Shown one piece after another: positions 1 through 11,080 of a stretch of DNA of 64,000 bases. Source of the stretch: Lunularia cruciata (lineage: Eukaryota; Streptophyta; Marchantiopsida; Lunulariales; Lunulariaceae); contig OX419756.1 in the NCBI GenBank assembly GCA_948567375.1, forward strand, positions 43,414,333 through 43,478,332. The letters run 5' to 3'. Numbering within the stretch: position 1 is the first letter of the stretch; each line of letters begins with the position of its first letter. A program made the translations under genes and the position numbers. The notes beneath the pieces are model-generated. The model did not search any database and was not told the DNA's origin. It saw only the letters and a program-made list of their open reading frames with translations.

Positions 1-249
1 GGCTTCTTGAAGGCACAAAAGTCGAAGATCACCTTTGGCTGGAACATAGATCTGGTCCGCATGGAATAGAAGGCCTTCCTTGAAGGAGAAGGTGTTGTAC
101 TCCTTGTCACCTGTTGTTAGCCGACCATGTACCATTTGGAAGAAGGGATCTTGCTATAGAGGTAACCAAAACTTGTTATGAATCTTGGGATCAATGGACA
201 TCGTCGTAATTGCTGCCGTGATAAGAGGAAGAGACTTCAAATCAGGTCG

Positions 250-897
250 TCATGATAGAGCATCAGGAATGACATGGAACCGACCTGGTTTGTACTCAAT
301 TTTGATGTCAAACAATTGGAGTTGTTCTTCCCATCGATGATGTCGACTCTTCATGTGCTCTAGGTGTAAGGTCTGCAACAATGGCTTGTGATCAGTTCGC
401 ATGATCACTTGTTTCCCCAAGAGATAATGCCTCCATACCTTGGTGGCATATACCATTGCAAGTTGTTCCCGATCTCGAGCAGAGTAATTTCTTTCAGTTG
501 TATTTAGTCGGCAAGACACAAAGGCAATAGGATGTAGTCCATTTGGAAATTCTTGTTGCAACACAGCTCCAATTGCAAAGTTAGAAGCATCAAAATCAAC
601 CACACAAGGTAGTTGAGGATCATATGGTTGAAGAATGGGTCTTGAAGACACCATATGCTTTAACTTCTGGAATGCTTCTTCATGCTTGGTGGTCCATTGG
701 AAGCTCAAGTTCTTTCCCAAGAGGTTAGTCAATGGTGCAGCCACGTGAGCATAATAGTGGATGAACCGTCTGTAAAAGTTGGCCAATCCATTGAATGCTC
801 GTACTTTGGTAGCATCCTTTGGGGTAGGCCAATCAGTAATGGCCTTGATCTTCTCTTCTTCCATCTTGATCCCCTCTGATGAGATCTTATGACCCAA
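250..897 (-). pseudogene. E1 RT connection and RNase H
   Basis: The segment starts with VRAFNGLANFYRRFI, the gypsy RT thumb, and proceeds to RNase H with VVDFDASNFAIGAVLQQ, TERNYSARDREQLAMVYA, WRHYLLGKQVIMRTDHKPL and a terminal HVIPDALS. The catalytic acidic residues D, E and D are visible. It removes RNA from the cDNA hybrid during replication. Confidence 0.88.
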
Positions 898-949
898 GAA
901 GGTAACCTCCTTCTGCCAAAAAGCACACTTTGACTTCTTGCAGTAAAAT

Positions 950-1770
950 TTCCACTATCGTAGTCGTCTTAGGACTTCTCGCACATGATTCATGTGTTTT
1001 GCCTCTGTCCTACTAAAGATTAAGATATCATCTAAGAACACTACCACAGACTGATCCAATAGCCCCTCCAACACCCAATGCATTTGATCCATGAAGACTG
1101 CTAGAGCATTAGTGAGTCCGAAAGGTAGAACTCTCCACTCAAAATGTCCATACCTTGTGCGAAAGGCAGTCTTTTGCACGTCCTCTCCTTCAATAGGAAT
1201 TTGCCAATAGCCGCTATGAAGATCTAGCTTGGAAAAGTAGTGTGCTCCACTTAATTGATCAAGCAAGTCATCGATCTGAGGCAAGAGATATGCATTCTTC
1301 ATGGTTTGCTTATTGAGCCCACGGTAATCAATACAGAAACGAAGTCCTCCATCCTTCTTTGGAACAAATAGTACCGGTGCTCCCCAAGGAGAGGTACTAT
1401 GTCATATGAAATCCTTCTCCAACAACTCTGTCAGTGTTGTTCTCAACTCCTCCAACTCCTTTGGTGAGAGCCAATAGATTGGTCTACTCACTGGAGTACT
1501 CCCTGGCAATAACTCAATCTTGAAGGGCATACCTCGATCAGAGGGTAATCCCTTTGGCAGATCATCCGGAAACACATCTGCAAACTCCTGAACTATCCGA
1601 TCAACCGTTGCTTGATGCGGCACTTGGCCCTCCTCAGATTGTTCTTGTGCAATCGGCTTGATCCACACCGCGAATACAAACTTATCTTCCTCTAAAGCTT
1701 GCTCTATGGCTGCTTCATTAACAAACTTCCCTTCTAGGGACTCATCTCTCTTCCGAGCTTGCTCCATGGT
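950..1770 (-). pseudogene. E1 reverse transcriptase
   Basis: The N-terminal entry region ([27 protein letters not shown]) is at about 1400-1767. The palm is at 955-1302, with [33 protein letters not shown] and the catalytic [12 protein letters not shown] (DD pair). These are diagnostic Ty3/gypsy motifs. Broken fossil. Confidence 0.88.
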
Positions 1771-1909
1771 TGCCTTCTTGGCAAACTTCCCATCTTGGGA
1801 CTCATCTCCCTTCCAGATTCGCTCTATGGCTACCTTCTTGACAAACTTCCCATCTTGGGACTGACTATTCTTAGGTGTCTTACTCAGAGGTGCCAGACAA
1901 CCTAATCAA

Positions 1910-2298
1910 AAATTCCTACCTTGGTGTTGTACTTGAATTTGGTGTCGGGTCCAATCAAATTGAACCTTATGACATTCAAGCCAAGGTAGACCCAGAATGA
2001 TATCATAGTGTAGAGGTGCCACTACAAACCTCATACACTCCAAATACTCCTTCCCAATCTTGAAGGTAATAAGATGCAAGGTGCAGAATGTAGAACCCTT
2101 TCTACCATCCGCCATCATCAAACTACTTCCAATCACTGGCTTGATAGGAATACCCAATTCCTTTGCTACTTGCATAGACATGCAATTCTCTGAACTTCCA
2201 GAATCAACCAAAATTCTACAACCCTGATTAGATATCATACCTTGCAAGTGAAGTAGACTTGCATAGGTTGAGCCTTCAATTCCATTGGAACTAATCAA
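1910..2298 (-). pseudogene. E1 retropepsin (aspartic protease)
   Basis: The core CRILVDSGSSENCMS carries the D-S-G active-site triplet, followed by LGIPIKP and ending with DIILGLPWL, the standard flap and C-terminal motif of plant Ty3/gypsy proteases. This enzyme matures Gag-Pol. It lies directly upstream of reverse transcriptase in the normal gypsy order. Confidence 0.85.
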
Positions 2299-2389
2299 GC
2301 TCCCAGTAGGTGGCTTGAAATCTCCTACTGGGATTCCTCATTTCCCTGATCATTCCGCTCCACAACCTCCACTTGGGCAACTTGTCGAG

Positions 2390-3200
2390 GTCGTCCATTC
2401 TTGAGTGGACATTCAGCAATGGGATGCCCCAACTGGTGACAATAAAAACAACCTCCATTTTGTCATAATCTTTCTCTATCTGTTGTGCCAAGTGGTCTTC
2501 ATTGGATAGCATCAATCTCCATTGGTACCGGTTCTTCCACTCGTGGTACTAGTGGGTTTTGTGTAGGTCGAGGTCAAGACCAAGTTGTCGCAACTAAGGA
2601 ATCAAAATGCTCAGCCAATTGCATGGCTTCTTCTACATTCTGTGGCTCTCGCATGGTCACCTCCAATTTGGTTCGTGACTTCAATCCTCGCACAAATTGA
2701 TCCAAAACTTCACTTTCTTGGATATCTGGAATTTGCATGATGATATTCTGAAATTGTATGATGTAGCTTCTCACTGAGCCAATCTGCCTCAACTCCGCCA
2801 ATTTATCTCGTGCAGCTCGGGTGGCATTTATAGTCTGAAATCAACCAAGTATTGCATCCTTGAATTCTGCCCATGTAAAAATTGGTGTAACAATTTGTCG
2901 TTTAGCTCTTTCTACTCAGAATCGCCACCAAAGTTTTGCCACTCCATCCAACTGGCTAGAAGCCAAGAGAATTTGTTTCCGCTTGTCTTGAAGATTGGTG
3001 GCTTCAAAGTAACGTTCACAGTCAAACACAAAATTCTCCACTGTGCTTGGAAGATTCTTGCCTTCAAACACCTTGGGTTTCGGAAATCGAATGCGATCTT
3101 CTCCATCTCAAACTGGCGCTCTGTCTATCTGTTCTCATCGTTGCTGGTCTCGTCCATCCAACAATCGAGTAAGATGCTCGATTTGTTGTTGCATTGCAAG
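2390..3200 (-). pseudogene. E1 gag region with CCHC knuckle
   Basis: The 2574-2801 stretch reads as the retrotransposon Gag core (SYIIQFQNIIMQIPD, LDQFVRGLKSRTKLEV, ending in an EEAMQLAEHFDSL helix). At about 2398-2455 a zinc knuckle CFYCHQLGHPIAEC follows, the nucleic-acid-binding tail of the capsid protein. Gag packages the element RNA in cytoplasmic particles. Fossil, broken. Confidence 0.8.
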
Positions 3201-3482
3201 GATAACATCCGGTATTGCCGCCATCGCTACTACTCTATTCCACTACTCGTAATTTATGTAGTTGATTAACACATAGATACAACACGTCCACCGTTCTCCA
3301 TAAGTTACAACTGGAAGTATCAAGGGTTCCTCTGACACGGTGATCATATGTAGAAAATCCTGCCCAAAGCATGAGGTGATGAATTGTGTGAAACGATGCT
3401 TTGGTAATATCTGGACATGAAAGTCCCAATGGTTTGGCAAAAGTGGATTTGGTGGTCCATAAATTCCATCCATCCCATTCTT

Positions 3483-3494
3483 GCTCTGATACCA
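3483..3494 (-). other. Primer binding site of E1 (initiator tRNA-Met)
   Basis: The minus strand reads TGGTATCAGAGC one base inside the LTR. This is the usual plant initiator-methionine tRNA complement used by chromoviruses and copia elements. Confidence 0.9.
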
Positions 3495-3495
3495 A

Positions 3496-3907
3496 TGTAA
3501 AAGACCAAAACCGAGGAGAGAAATAGGAGAATGGAAGCTCACATTGGGACACTTGAATGAGGGAAAACTCCGAATGCCTAGCATGAGCTTTGGCTTTGGT
3601 ATTTATAGGTAGCATACAAGGCCCTTGAGAAGCTTCTCAAGAAGCTTCCTCAAGCCGCTTTCTTAGAGTGCAAGCCAAGTTAACTAGGAAGCTTCTCAAG
3701 AAGCTTCCTTCTAGAAGCCGCCTACTTGGCATGCAAGCTAAGCTAGTTGGAAGCTTCTAGAAGCTACTTACTTAAGGTGCAAGCTAAGCTAACCGGGAAG
3801 CTTCCCAAGAAGCTTCCTAGATACTTTCGGAATATTCTAGGCTAATTTGTCTTATGTGCTACTTCGTGAGCATGACTAACTTCGTCGCTAAACTCCATAT
3901 TGTTACA
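3496..3907 (-). repeat. 5' LTR of E1 (412 bp)
   Basis: The boundaries are TG...CA (TGTAAAAGACC to TTGTTACA in plus orientation) and abut the primer site. Related copies are the solo LTR at 43077-43479 and the LTR at 37222-37575, both with the same ends. Internally there is a TATA box and a run of GAAGCTTC palindromes. Confidence 0.92.
3599..3816 (-). promoter_or_regulatory. U3 promoter of E1: TATA box plus heat-shock-element-like array
   Basis: On the minus strand CTATAAATA (3600-3608) is a good TATA box. Just upstream lie GAAGCTTC palindromes at 3629, 3641, 3688, 3700, 3797 and 3809, plus GAAgcTTCtaGAAgc at 3750-3764. Each GAAnnTTC is a pair of inverted nGAAn units, the module bound by heat-shock factors; 3750-3764 has three correctly spaced units. 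The placement immediately 5' of a TATA box is what a working heat-responsive promoter would show. Activity is inferred, not seen. Confidence 0.65.
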
Positions 3908-4639
3908 TGATCTAGATGTGAAATTTGGTTTGGTAATATCTAGAATGATATTATACATGATGGTCAAAATAGATCAGATGGGAATATCACCAAAAGAGTA
4001 CTTCTACTAATAGGGCATAAACCAAAATAGACTTGAAAACCTTAGAACCAATAGCTAGACATATGATTTAAAGGTGAGAATTGGTTTGATAACATTTGGA
4101 AAGATAGTACAAATGATGGACTAAACAGATCAGAAAGAGGTATCACCAAAAGAGGACTTCTACTAATAAAATAGGAATTGAAATATGCCTAAAATCTTTG
4201 AAAGCAATTTTGGAGGTCTAAACGTATGAATTAGACCTCAAAAGTTTGTTGGCACACCCCCCCCCCCCCCCCCCCCAATATTAGAGGAAAGGTTGGCCTT
4301 CCCTCTCCCTTGGTTTTTCTTGTCAAGAGCTTTTCAATGGTACCTTACCCATGTGATTTTGAGATTCCTACAAGAAGATTCCCTAAAAGATTCCCTCTGG
4401 TCAAAGCTCATTTGACCAACTAGATAGGACCTAGACCAACATGTCACCCATCCAAGTAAGTAATCCAAGGGTGGAGCTTGCTGACATGTCACCTATCTGT
4501 GTGCTTAATCCTATGGTGGAGCTTCCTTGGAGGAGATCCTCTTTGTCTATATAATAAAGAGAAGGTGCTCCTTTGGGGCATCAAATGATTGAGTGTGAAA
4601 TCTGTGTTTTCTCTCTTCTCTTGTCCTCAGAGTATTACA
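3908..4639 (+). repeat. 5' LTR of E2 (partial)
   Basis: Aligns by eye with the 739-bp LTR of E11 and with 13575-14312. It ends in TATTACA next to the primer site. A TATA-like ATATAATAAA lies near 4550. It contains a 20-base C run at 4257-4276 that the sister LTRs lack. Confidence 0.9.
4257..4276 (+). repeat. Homopolymer of 20 C
   Basis: An uninterrupted C run inside the E2 5' LTR. The equivalent stretch in the E11 LTR is the short mixed tract TTCCCCTCCC. The complementary G20 could form a G-quadruplex. Its true length may be uncertain because homopolymers are prone to sequencing error. Confidence 0.95.
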
Positions 4640-4640
4640 A

Positions 4641-4652
4641 TGGTATCAGAGC
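4641..4652 (+). other. Primer binding site of E2 (initiator tRNA-Met)
   Basis: TGGTATCAGAGC, one base after the LTR end, as in E11 at 50333-50344. Confidence 0.9.
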
Positions 4653-4779
4653 AAGTGTTTTAGTCCAAGAGAGTGGATCACACCTCTTGGAAGAGCACAA
4701 ACTATTGAAACTAAGTAATTTGAGGTGGAAAACATAGAGTAATCGCTAGACTTAGGAAGGACTTTAGAGAGCAAATGGG

Positions 4780-5209
4780 ATGGATGCACCGGGAGGACAA
4801 TTTCTTGCACCTAGTTTTCCATTCTCACATCCATTCCACATCAAGGTTATGTACATCCAGCATGAGCAAATGAGGGTATCGCTAGTCTATCGATTTGGTG
4901 CAAAATTCATGGACAAGATGATGAACTCACCAAACCCGGTGATTCTACCTACGGTGATATATGACAGAGAGTGGGATTTGACAATCTACATTCTATTATG
5001 ATGATATGGATGTGAATGTCCCAAATCCTCTCCCTTTCAACACTCAAGTAGAAATCCGTGATGTAGTGCGACCAAAAGTGATGTATAGGGATTTTATGGT
5101 TAGGAATTTTGGTGAAGAGTATTATCAACGAGTGATAGCTTCTAAGGTCCCAATAGTAGTTCCGATAGTTTTTGCGCCTTCCAAAGTGATCATATTGACT
5201 TTATATTGA
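4780..5209 (+). pseudogene. Leader ORFs of E2 upstream of gag
   Basis: Two short reading frames (4780-5001, 73 aa; 5006-5209, 67 aa) lie between the primer site and gag. Both occur again in E11 at 50469-50900 with the same order and similar spacing. They resemble one another: a VMY entry, a central FG(A/E) segment, then P-V-I-(L/V)-P-V and a hydrophobic I-L-T-L/I-Y-I-L end. That suggests an ancient internal duplication. I do not recognise the family; no function is claimed. Confidence 0.55.
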
Positions 5210-5229
5210 AGTAGACATTAGCAATTGAG

Positions 5230-6262
5230 TGTTACAAGAACCATGGATCTGCAATTGCAAGAGTTGGTGCAAGGAATGCAAGGGATATCAAATGAATTTT
5301 GAGAGATTAAGATGACCATGGAGACATTACAAAGTCAAGTGCAAATCCTCACCAAAAATCAAGCAATGCAAGAAGAAGAGCCATCTCAAAACCCAATACT
5401 TGGGACTGAAGTACTTGGAGAGGCACTTGTGCCTACAAACCCTATAAATGATGAGGCCACATTGCTACTCCGGATAAAGAAGACCTGCAACATTGAGCCT
5501 TACAAGGAGCAGTGTACAATGGGAGTAGTGGAAAATTGGATCTCAAGAATGAATCAATATTTCTAATTATTCTCAATAGAGATCACAAAGCAGGTTGTAG
5601 GTGTATTTGCATATCGGTGCTTGACCGATAAAGCACTTACATAGTATGATGCTTGGGAATGATCCATGTTGGCAGAGAGAAGGGAGGTCACGTGGACAGC
5701 AGTGCAAGAAGGATTGGTGAAGAATTTCCAAGTGGTGGCTTCCATGCAGATAACCTGAGCCCGACTATGGAGATTGAGACAGAAGAATATCGTACAAGAG
5801 TATGTGGAGGCATTTTTGGATCTACAAGTTGCAATAACCGACATGAGTCCAACAGAGGCTCTTGACAATTTCAAATGAGGGTTGAAGGAGCAGATTTGCC
5901 AAGAAGTCATGGTGCAAAATCCTCGTATGGTATTTGAGGCCATTGCTTGCATAGAGAATAGTAGGAGCATTGGGTGGAGGTGAAGGAGTAGTTCCACCTC
6001 AACATTATTGGGCAGAAATGCTACACATGGGTGGACCAGTATCGATGGAATTGGGTAACCTTTAATTTTGAGATCTAGGAGCACGACCGCTTCAAGGGAA
6101 GCGTGGATGGGTAGAAAGAACAAAGAGATAGAGTTCCACAAGGAGAAGGAACTCAATGAGAACAACACCATTGTTATAATTGTGGTCGTACTGGGCACAT
6201 ATCTACCAGCTATTGTACTCATTTCCCTAAAGGCCCTTGGCCTTTGTATAGGCAAACTTTGA
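5230..6262 (+). pseudogene. E2 gag region
   Basis: Homologous to the better-preserved E11 gag at 50946-51950. The segment around 5312-5566 has a short coiled coil (METLQSQVQILTKNQAMQEEE) and the CNIEPYKEQCT stretch that precedes the capsid core. Downstream remnants match the E11 capsid and knuckle region. Strongly decayed. Confidence 0.7.
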
Positions 6263-6429
6263 ACAACATGGAGATGTATATTAAAGAGGAGGAGGTGAAA
6301 TCACTTTGGAAAACAAAGATTGCCAATAAATGTACCTTGCGGCCTTACTGGCTCAATAAGGAAGTAGAGAAGCAAGGCAAGGAAGAAGACTAACGCGCAA
6401 AGATCCCAAAAAGCAACCTCACAATTGAT

Positions 6430-8071
6430 TGTTGTGAATGGAGTCCTAGAAGGTAATCAAGTGAGAGTACTAGTAGATCCGGGAGCAACAAAGAATTTCT
6501 TGTCTTGCTCTGGTGCAATAAGATTGTGAATGGATCTAAAGAGAGATGGGAGTGAAGAAGTAGAGTTACCTAACGGGAAAACATAGAGGATTGAATCATT
6601 ACCTAGATGGGTAACACTCTCTGTAGGAGAATATCAGGAAGCAATTGAGTGGCGAGTGATACAATTAGCTCATTATGATGCAATCTTAGGCATACCATGG
6701 ATGGAGCATTACAACCCTATGGTAGATTGGAGGAAGAAAGTAGTGAGAACCCACCAATGGTCAACCATTGAGGTTAAAGAAAAATCACACAAGCAAGAAC
6801 TTCCTCTATATGTCATAGGGACGGCAACTATCTATAAGACCGATAGATGTTTCATGGGTCTAATAAGAGAAGTCCAGAGTGCACAACTCGATAGACAAAT
6901 TCTTGAGAAATTGAAGGATGTGGTGGATGGTTTCAAGATGTCTTTCCCAATGATCTACCCTTGGGATTACCACCAAAAAGGAGAGTATAATCATAAAATT
7001 GAGACATTCCCAAGGAAGACACCTCCTTGTAAGGTCCCATATCGCCTATCACTTCATGAGTTGGTGGAGTGTAAGATGCAAATTGAGGAGATGTTGCAGA
7101 AAGGGTTCATTCAACCTAGCATATAACCATATGGGGCTCCTATCTTTTTTTTGAAGAAGAAGGACGATACAATGTGCTTGTGCATTGACTATTGAGGTCT
7201 TAATCAGTAAATAATAAAGAAAAAATACCCCTTACCTTGCATGGATGACCTATTTGATCAACTTTATGGAGCAAGATACTTCACCAAATTGGATGTGGGG
7301 AGCGGTTATAATCAAATCCAAATTGCAGAGGAGGATGTGTACAAAATTGCCTTTTGAATTAGGTATGGCCACTTTGAGTATCTTGTGATGCATTTTGGCC
7401 TCACCAATGCACCTGCCACTTTCATGAGTCTAATGAATGACATATTTTGTCCATACTTGGATAAGTTTGTTATTGTCTTCTTGGACAATATCTTAGTATA
7501 CAGTAGCACAATATGGAACACAAACAACATCTATGAGAAGTCCTCTAGATTCTAGGACAGAATTGATTGTATGCCAAAATCTCAAAGTGCAAGTTTGGCA
7601 AGTTTGAAGTAGACTACTTGGGGCATAGAGTAAGTGTAGAGTGCATTCAAGTATTGATGGATAAAATAGAGGTCATCAAAAAATGGAGTGCCCTAGAAGA
7701 TCAGACTCAACTCAAGAGCTTCTTGGGGTTGATGAGATTCTATTGTAGATTCATCAAGGACTTCTCCAAGGTTGCATAACCTTTAACAACACTACTTGGC
7801 AAGTGGAAAAAGTGGATATAGAGAACCGCACAAGAGTTGGCCTTTCAAGAATTGAAAGCTACCTTGCTACATGCACCAATCTTGAAGTGGTATGACCCAA
7901 AACATCCAATCAATTTGGCTATAGATGCATCAAGCGTAGCGTTAGGAGCAGTCCTACAACAAGACTGGCATGATGGATGGCATCCAATTGTATATTTCTC
8001 TCAAAAGTTGTTACTAGCAGAGCGCAACTACCACACCATAGAATGAGAAGAGCTAGCCATTTTTTTTGCAA
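6430..8071 (+). pseudogene. E2 protease, RT and first part of RNase H
   Basis: 6656-7126 gives YDAILGIPWMEHYNP, the C-terminal protease motif, leading into the RT entry (PYRLSLHELVECKMQIEEML). RT remnants are at about 7130-7550. 7567-7779 holds the thumb (CKFGKFEVDYLGHRV, LGLMRFYCRFIKDFSKV). 7837-8046 has the RNase H start INLAIDASSVALGAVLQQ. The region aligns with E11 throughout and ends at the E12a insertion. Confidence 0.82.
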
Positions 8072-8444
8072 CCAAGTGTGGTACCCACATTTTTGTTTTT
8101 TTTTTTTGCAATTTGGAAGAAGAAGTGTATAGAGAAGTCAAATTGCGCATGTATGGCCAAAGAAGGCAAAGAAAATTGTCATCGAGATGGAACCCAAGGT
8201 AACGTGACTTTGGGTCATAAGGCAAAGTAATTGGAATTGTCCTCTCAACATACAACCCAAAGTAAGGAGTCTTCGTATCGGGGTGCTCAACCCAAGGCAA
8301 GGACAGTGTAACAACTTTTTGTCGGGGTGAGACATTCAAGAAAGGACCGCTCAAAACTGGTGGTCATACACGTGAAGGACACTTGACAATGATGGGAGCA
8401 TGCAGGAGGTCTGATTTCTTAATAGAAACTTGAATTGAAGAAAG

Positions 8445-9317
8445 ATGAAGAAGGCACGACGTTATAAAAATTGTGCTAAAGACAAAGCAATGACAAGCAA
8501 TTTCCCATTGTCGTTAAGAAGTAGTCTTGAAGGAGATCATGGGAAGGGAAGTAGAGTCGAAGACGCGCTGGTGTGTCAAGAGGAAATCAAGAGAGTTAAT
8601 CCAGGAATCAGTAAGAAGAATAGTCTCCAGCCCAGAGTGGAAGAGATAAAGATGGGAGGAGGGAAGAAGAACTCCAAATTTGTAGTGAGAAATCATGCAA
8701 TTTGGAGGTTAGATGTGATTGCAAGAATTGAGGTCTTGAGCAAGCTACGGTACATATTCTTGGCATGGAACTGGAATGTTAGCTTTCCAGGGTTCATGAT
8801 TGAGATCATCGAGAGTAAGTGTCTCAATGGCCTTGAGGGGGAAGGGAAGAGAGGAAATCCGGCTTGATGGATAGAGTCAGATTGGAGGTTAGTACTTGGG
8901 AGAGAAGCAGGCGCGGAGCATGGTGCCACGTTCTTGGGGAAGGGAGAGGTAGCCAAAGAAACTCAGGAAGTGAGAGATGTCTTCTCTTCGAAGCGCACAA
9001 AGAATGGTTACAAAATAGAGAGCTATAAGGATCTTGTCAAGAGAGGGATTATGAGTGCTCTAATAGCAATCTTGAAGCCAGGGAGAACGACTTATGTGAT
9101 GAAGCACCAAGTAGTGTTCTTCCATAAGATTTTTGCAAGAGAGCCAATTAATTGGGCAAAGTGTCTTCATGGGAGGACAAGACAAATGGTGTGGGATTTG
9201 CTGGACAAGTTGCCTCCACATTACATTGTGTCGTTTGCAGCCCATTTCTATATGGGGCTTAACTTGCTCAATGCGCAGAGCATAATAAGATGGTGCCGCA
9301 TGTCTATCCCGACTTAA
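8445..9317 (+). pseudogene. E12a N-terminal protein region
   Basis: Two conserved blocks are shared with E12b: FLAWNWN..FPGFM.EI followed by EGKRGNPA (about 8740-8865), and VVFFHKIFA..P.NWAKCLH with LPPHYIVSFAAHFYMGL (about 9110-9260). The aromatic-rich helical look is reminiscent of plant retroelement Gag or plant-mobile-type domains, but I cannot assign a family. Conservation between two diverged copies suggests the region once encoded a functional protein. Confidence 0.6.
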
Positions 9318-9574
9318 GAAGAGATGTCAATACAGAGGAGCAGCAATACATTCTTTAGATCAGGAGCAGTGATGAGTACTACGTGTAGATGGGGTAGAGT
9401 GTGCAGTTGGAAGTGAGTACTCCAAAGTCAAAGAAGAGGAGTCGACAAGGAGAAGAAGAAGTAGAGGAAGCAAGACCTTGGAAGGCTAGAAGGGTAAACC
9501 TGAGGAAAAAGCTAGTGTTAGTCACATTGTTGGACAAAGAATCAGAAGGATAAGCCAAGTGCAAGTCCAAAGAT

Positions 9575-11080
9575 TTGGAGAGGGAAGAAGAACCCAAGTT
9601 CACATTGCAGAGTGGAGACACAAGTAGTGATTGCAATGATGGAGTGGAGATGAAATTGGTACCTGAAGAAGAGGAGGACAAGATGGAAATAGAGGAGAAA
9701 AGTAACTCAAAATTGGAAGATGAAGTTCTAGAGCAAGAGGAGAAGAGAGTTACAATTTAGAGAGGAGTTTGTTCCAGACGGAAGGTGAAGTATGAGGCGG
9801 GGCCAAGTAAGGTAAGAAAAGAGGAGGATGGAAGTTTGGGGAGCAAAGAATCCATAACCATAAGGCGACTGCGGCTTAGAAGGCAAGTGTCGAGTGAGGA
9901 AGAGGTGAAGAAGAAGATAAGTCCGCAAGTTGAGGTAACTCTGAGTGAAGGAGTAGAGTATCTGTGGGAGGTTGTGTGCTTGTTGTTAGGGAAGTTAGAG
10001 CACAAGAAGAAGGACATGCAATCAAAGTGTCTAGAGGTGAAGACGGTGTTGCAAGTGTTAGCTCAATTAGAAGAAGAGAACTCGGAATTAAAGAAGAGGA
10101 TAATCCAAGGTGAGGAGGAAAGGGAAGTACTACAAGTAGATGCAGTAGTACAAAATCAAGTGATTGAGAATTTGAAGAGAGAAGTGAGGAATAGGGAGGA
10201 ACTTATAGAACAAAGCAACATAGCAAGGGAAAGACAAGTAGCTAAGTATGAAATCTTGAAGTAGCAGTTTGCTGATTCGAGATTAGAAATTATCCATGCT
10301 ATGGTAAGAGTAGCAAAAAAAGAGCAAGAGCTCAATAGGGTGATGGAGAGTGTAGAAGAGAAAAAGCAGCTCTCGCAAAGAGAGTTGATAGTGAGATATA
10401 GAGAGGAAGAAAGTTTGAGAGAGTTACTTTGCAATCAAGAGGAGAAGATTGTGCAGAAGGAGAAGGAGAAGGAAACTATGAAATCCGAGTTCAAAGTGGA
10501 ATTGGCAATATACAAAGAAGATTGGCTTGCAGATCAAGAACAAGAGAGGAAAATGAGATTAGAGCCATTGAAGGAGATCATGATCAAGATGAATGTGATG
10601 CTAAGTGTAGAGACCAACGTGCGCATTGAAGAAACAAGACTGCACGAGTTGAAGTTGTTGGTGCAGGAGATGAGGAGGCAAAATGCAAAGGATAAAGATT
10701 TGAATATGTTGTTGATCAGTCTCCAAACTTGTGTAGATAGGAAGATATTGGAGGTAGAAGACAATATCACAATTAGATTAGATTTAGTTAAGTTAGAGAT
10801 AGATAAACTTTGGAAGGATGTAAGAGCAAAACCCAAAGTAGATAACATAGGAGTGTAGATGTCTTTGGAGTTACCATCAGAGACATTGGAGAAGAGTGAG
10901 TTGGGAGATAAGGAGTTAGATAGATTACCCACTCATGGAATTGCAGATCAAAAAAGAGAATTGTTAGAATTGGTAGAGGAGTTAGGAGTTATGAAACCCA
11001 AGGAAAGAGTAGTAGTGAGTGAAGTTACTTTGGGATCAGGATTGAAAACCGAGGAAGAAGTAGATATCAGATCAGATTAG
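9575..11080 (+). pseudogene. E12a coiled-coil region
   Basis: An acidic, Glu/Lys-rich stretch leads into long heptad-like segments (LAQLEEENSELKKRI at about 10050-10130; more at 10301-10560). A sharply conserved block follows, RLHELKLLVQE, then VDRK(I/M)LEVEDN and RLDL (about 10630-10800). The C terminus ends EVDIRSD. E12b has the same blocks in the same order and ends EVDIGSD. This looks like a structural or scaffold protein; function unknown. Confidence 0.65.

Larger units (their letters stand above)
1..3907 (-). mobile_element. E1: Ty3/gypsy chromovirus fossil, cut by window edge
   Basis: On the minus strand, read from high to low coordinates, the order is 5' LTR, initiator-Met primer site, gag with a CCHC knuckle, retropepsin, reverse transcriptase and RNase H. 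Integrase and the 3' LTR lie beyond the left edge. The chromovirus assignment is inferred from the related copy E7 (37222-38520), which shares the LTR and carries a chromodomain-like segment. E1 sits inside the 5' LTR of E2: the sequence to its right resumes E2's LTR at TGATCTAG, where the intact sister LTR at 49593 reads straight through. E1 is therefore younger than E2. The element is broken, with several breaks visible in the part present. Confidence 0.88.

Noticed and set aside
5563-6255. Minus-strand frame of 230 aa
   Set aside because: It is antisense to the E2 gag region, and the equivalent E11 region is coding on the plus strand.
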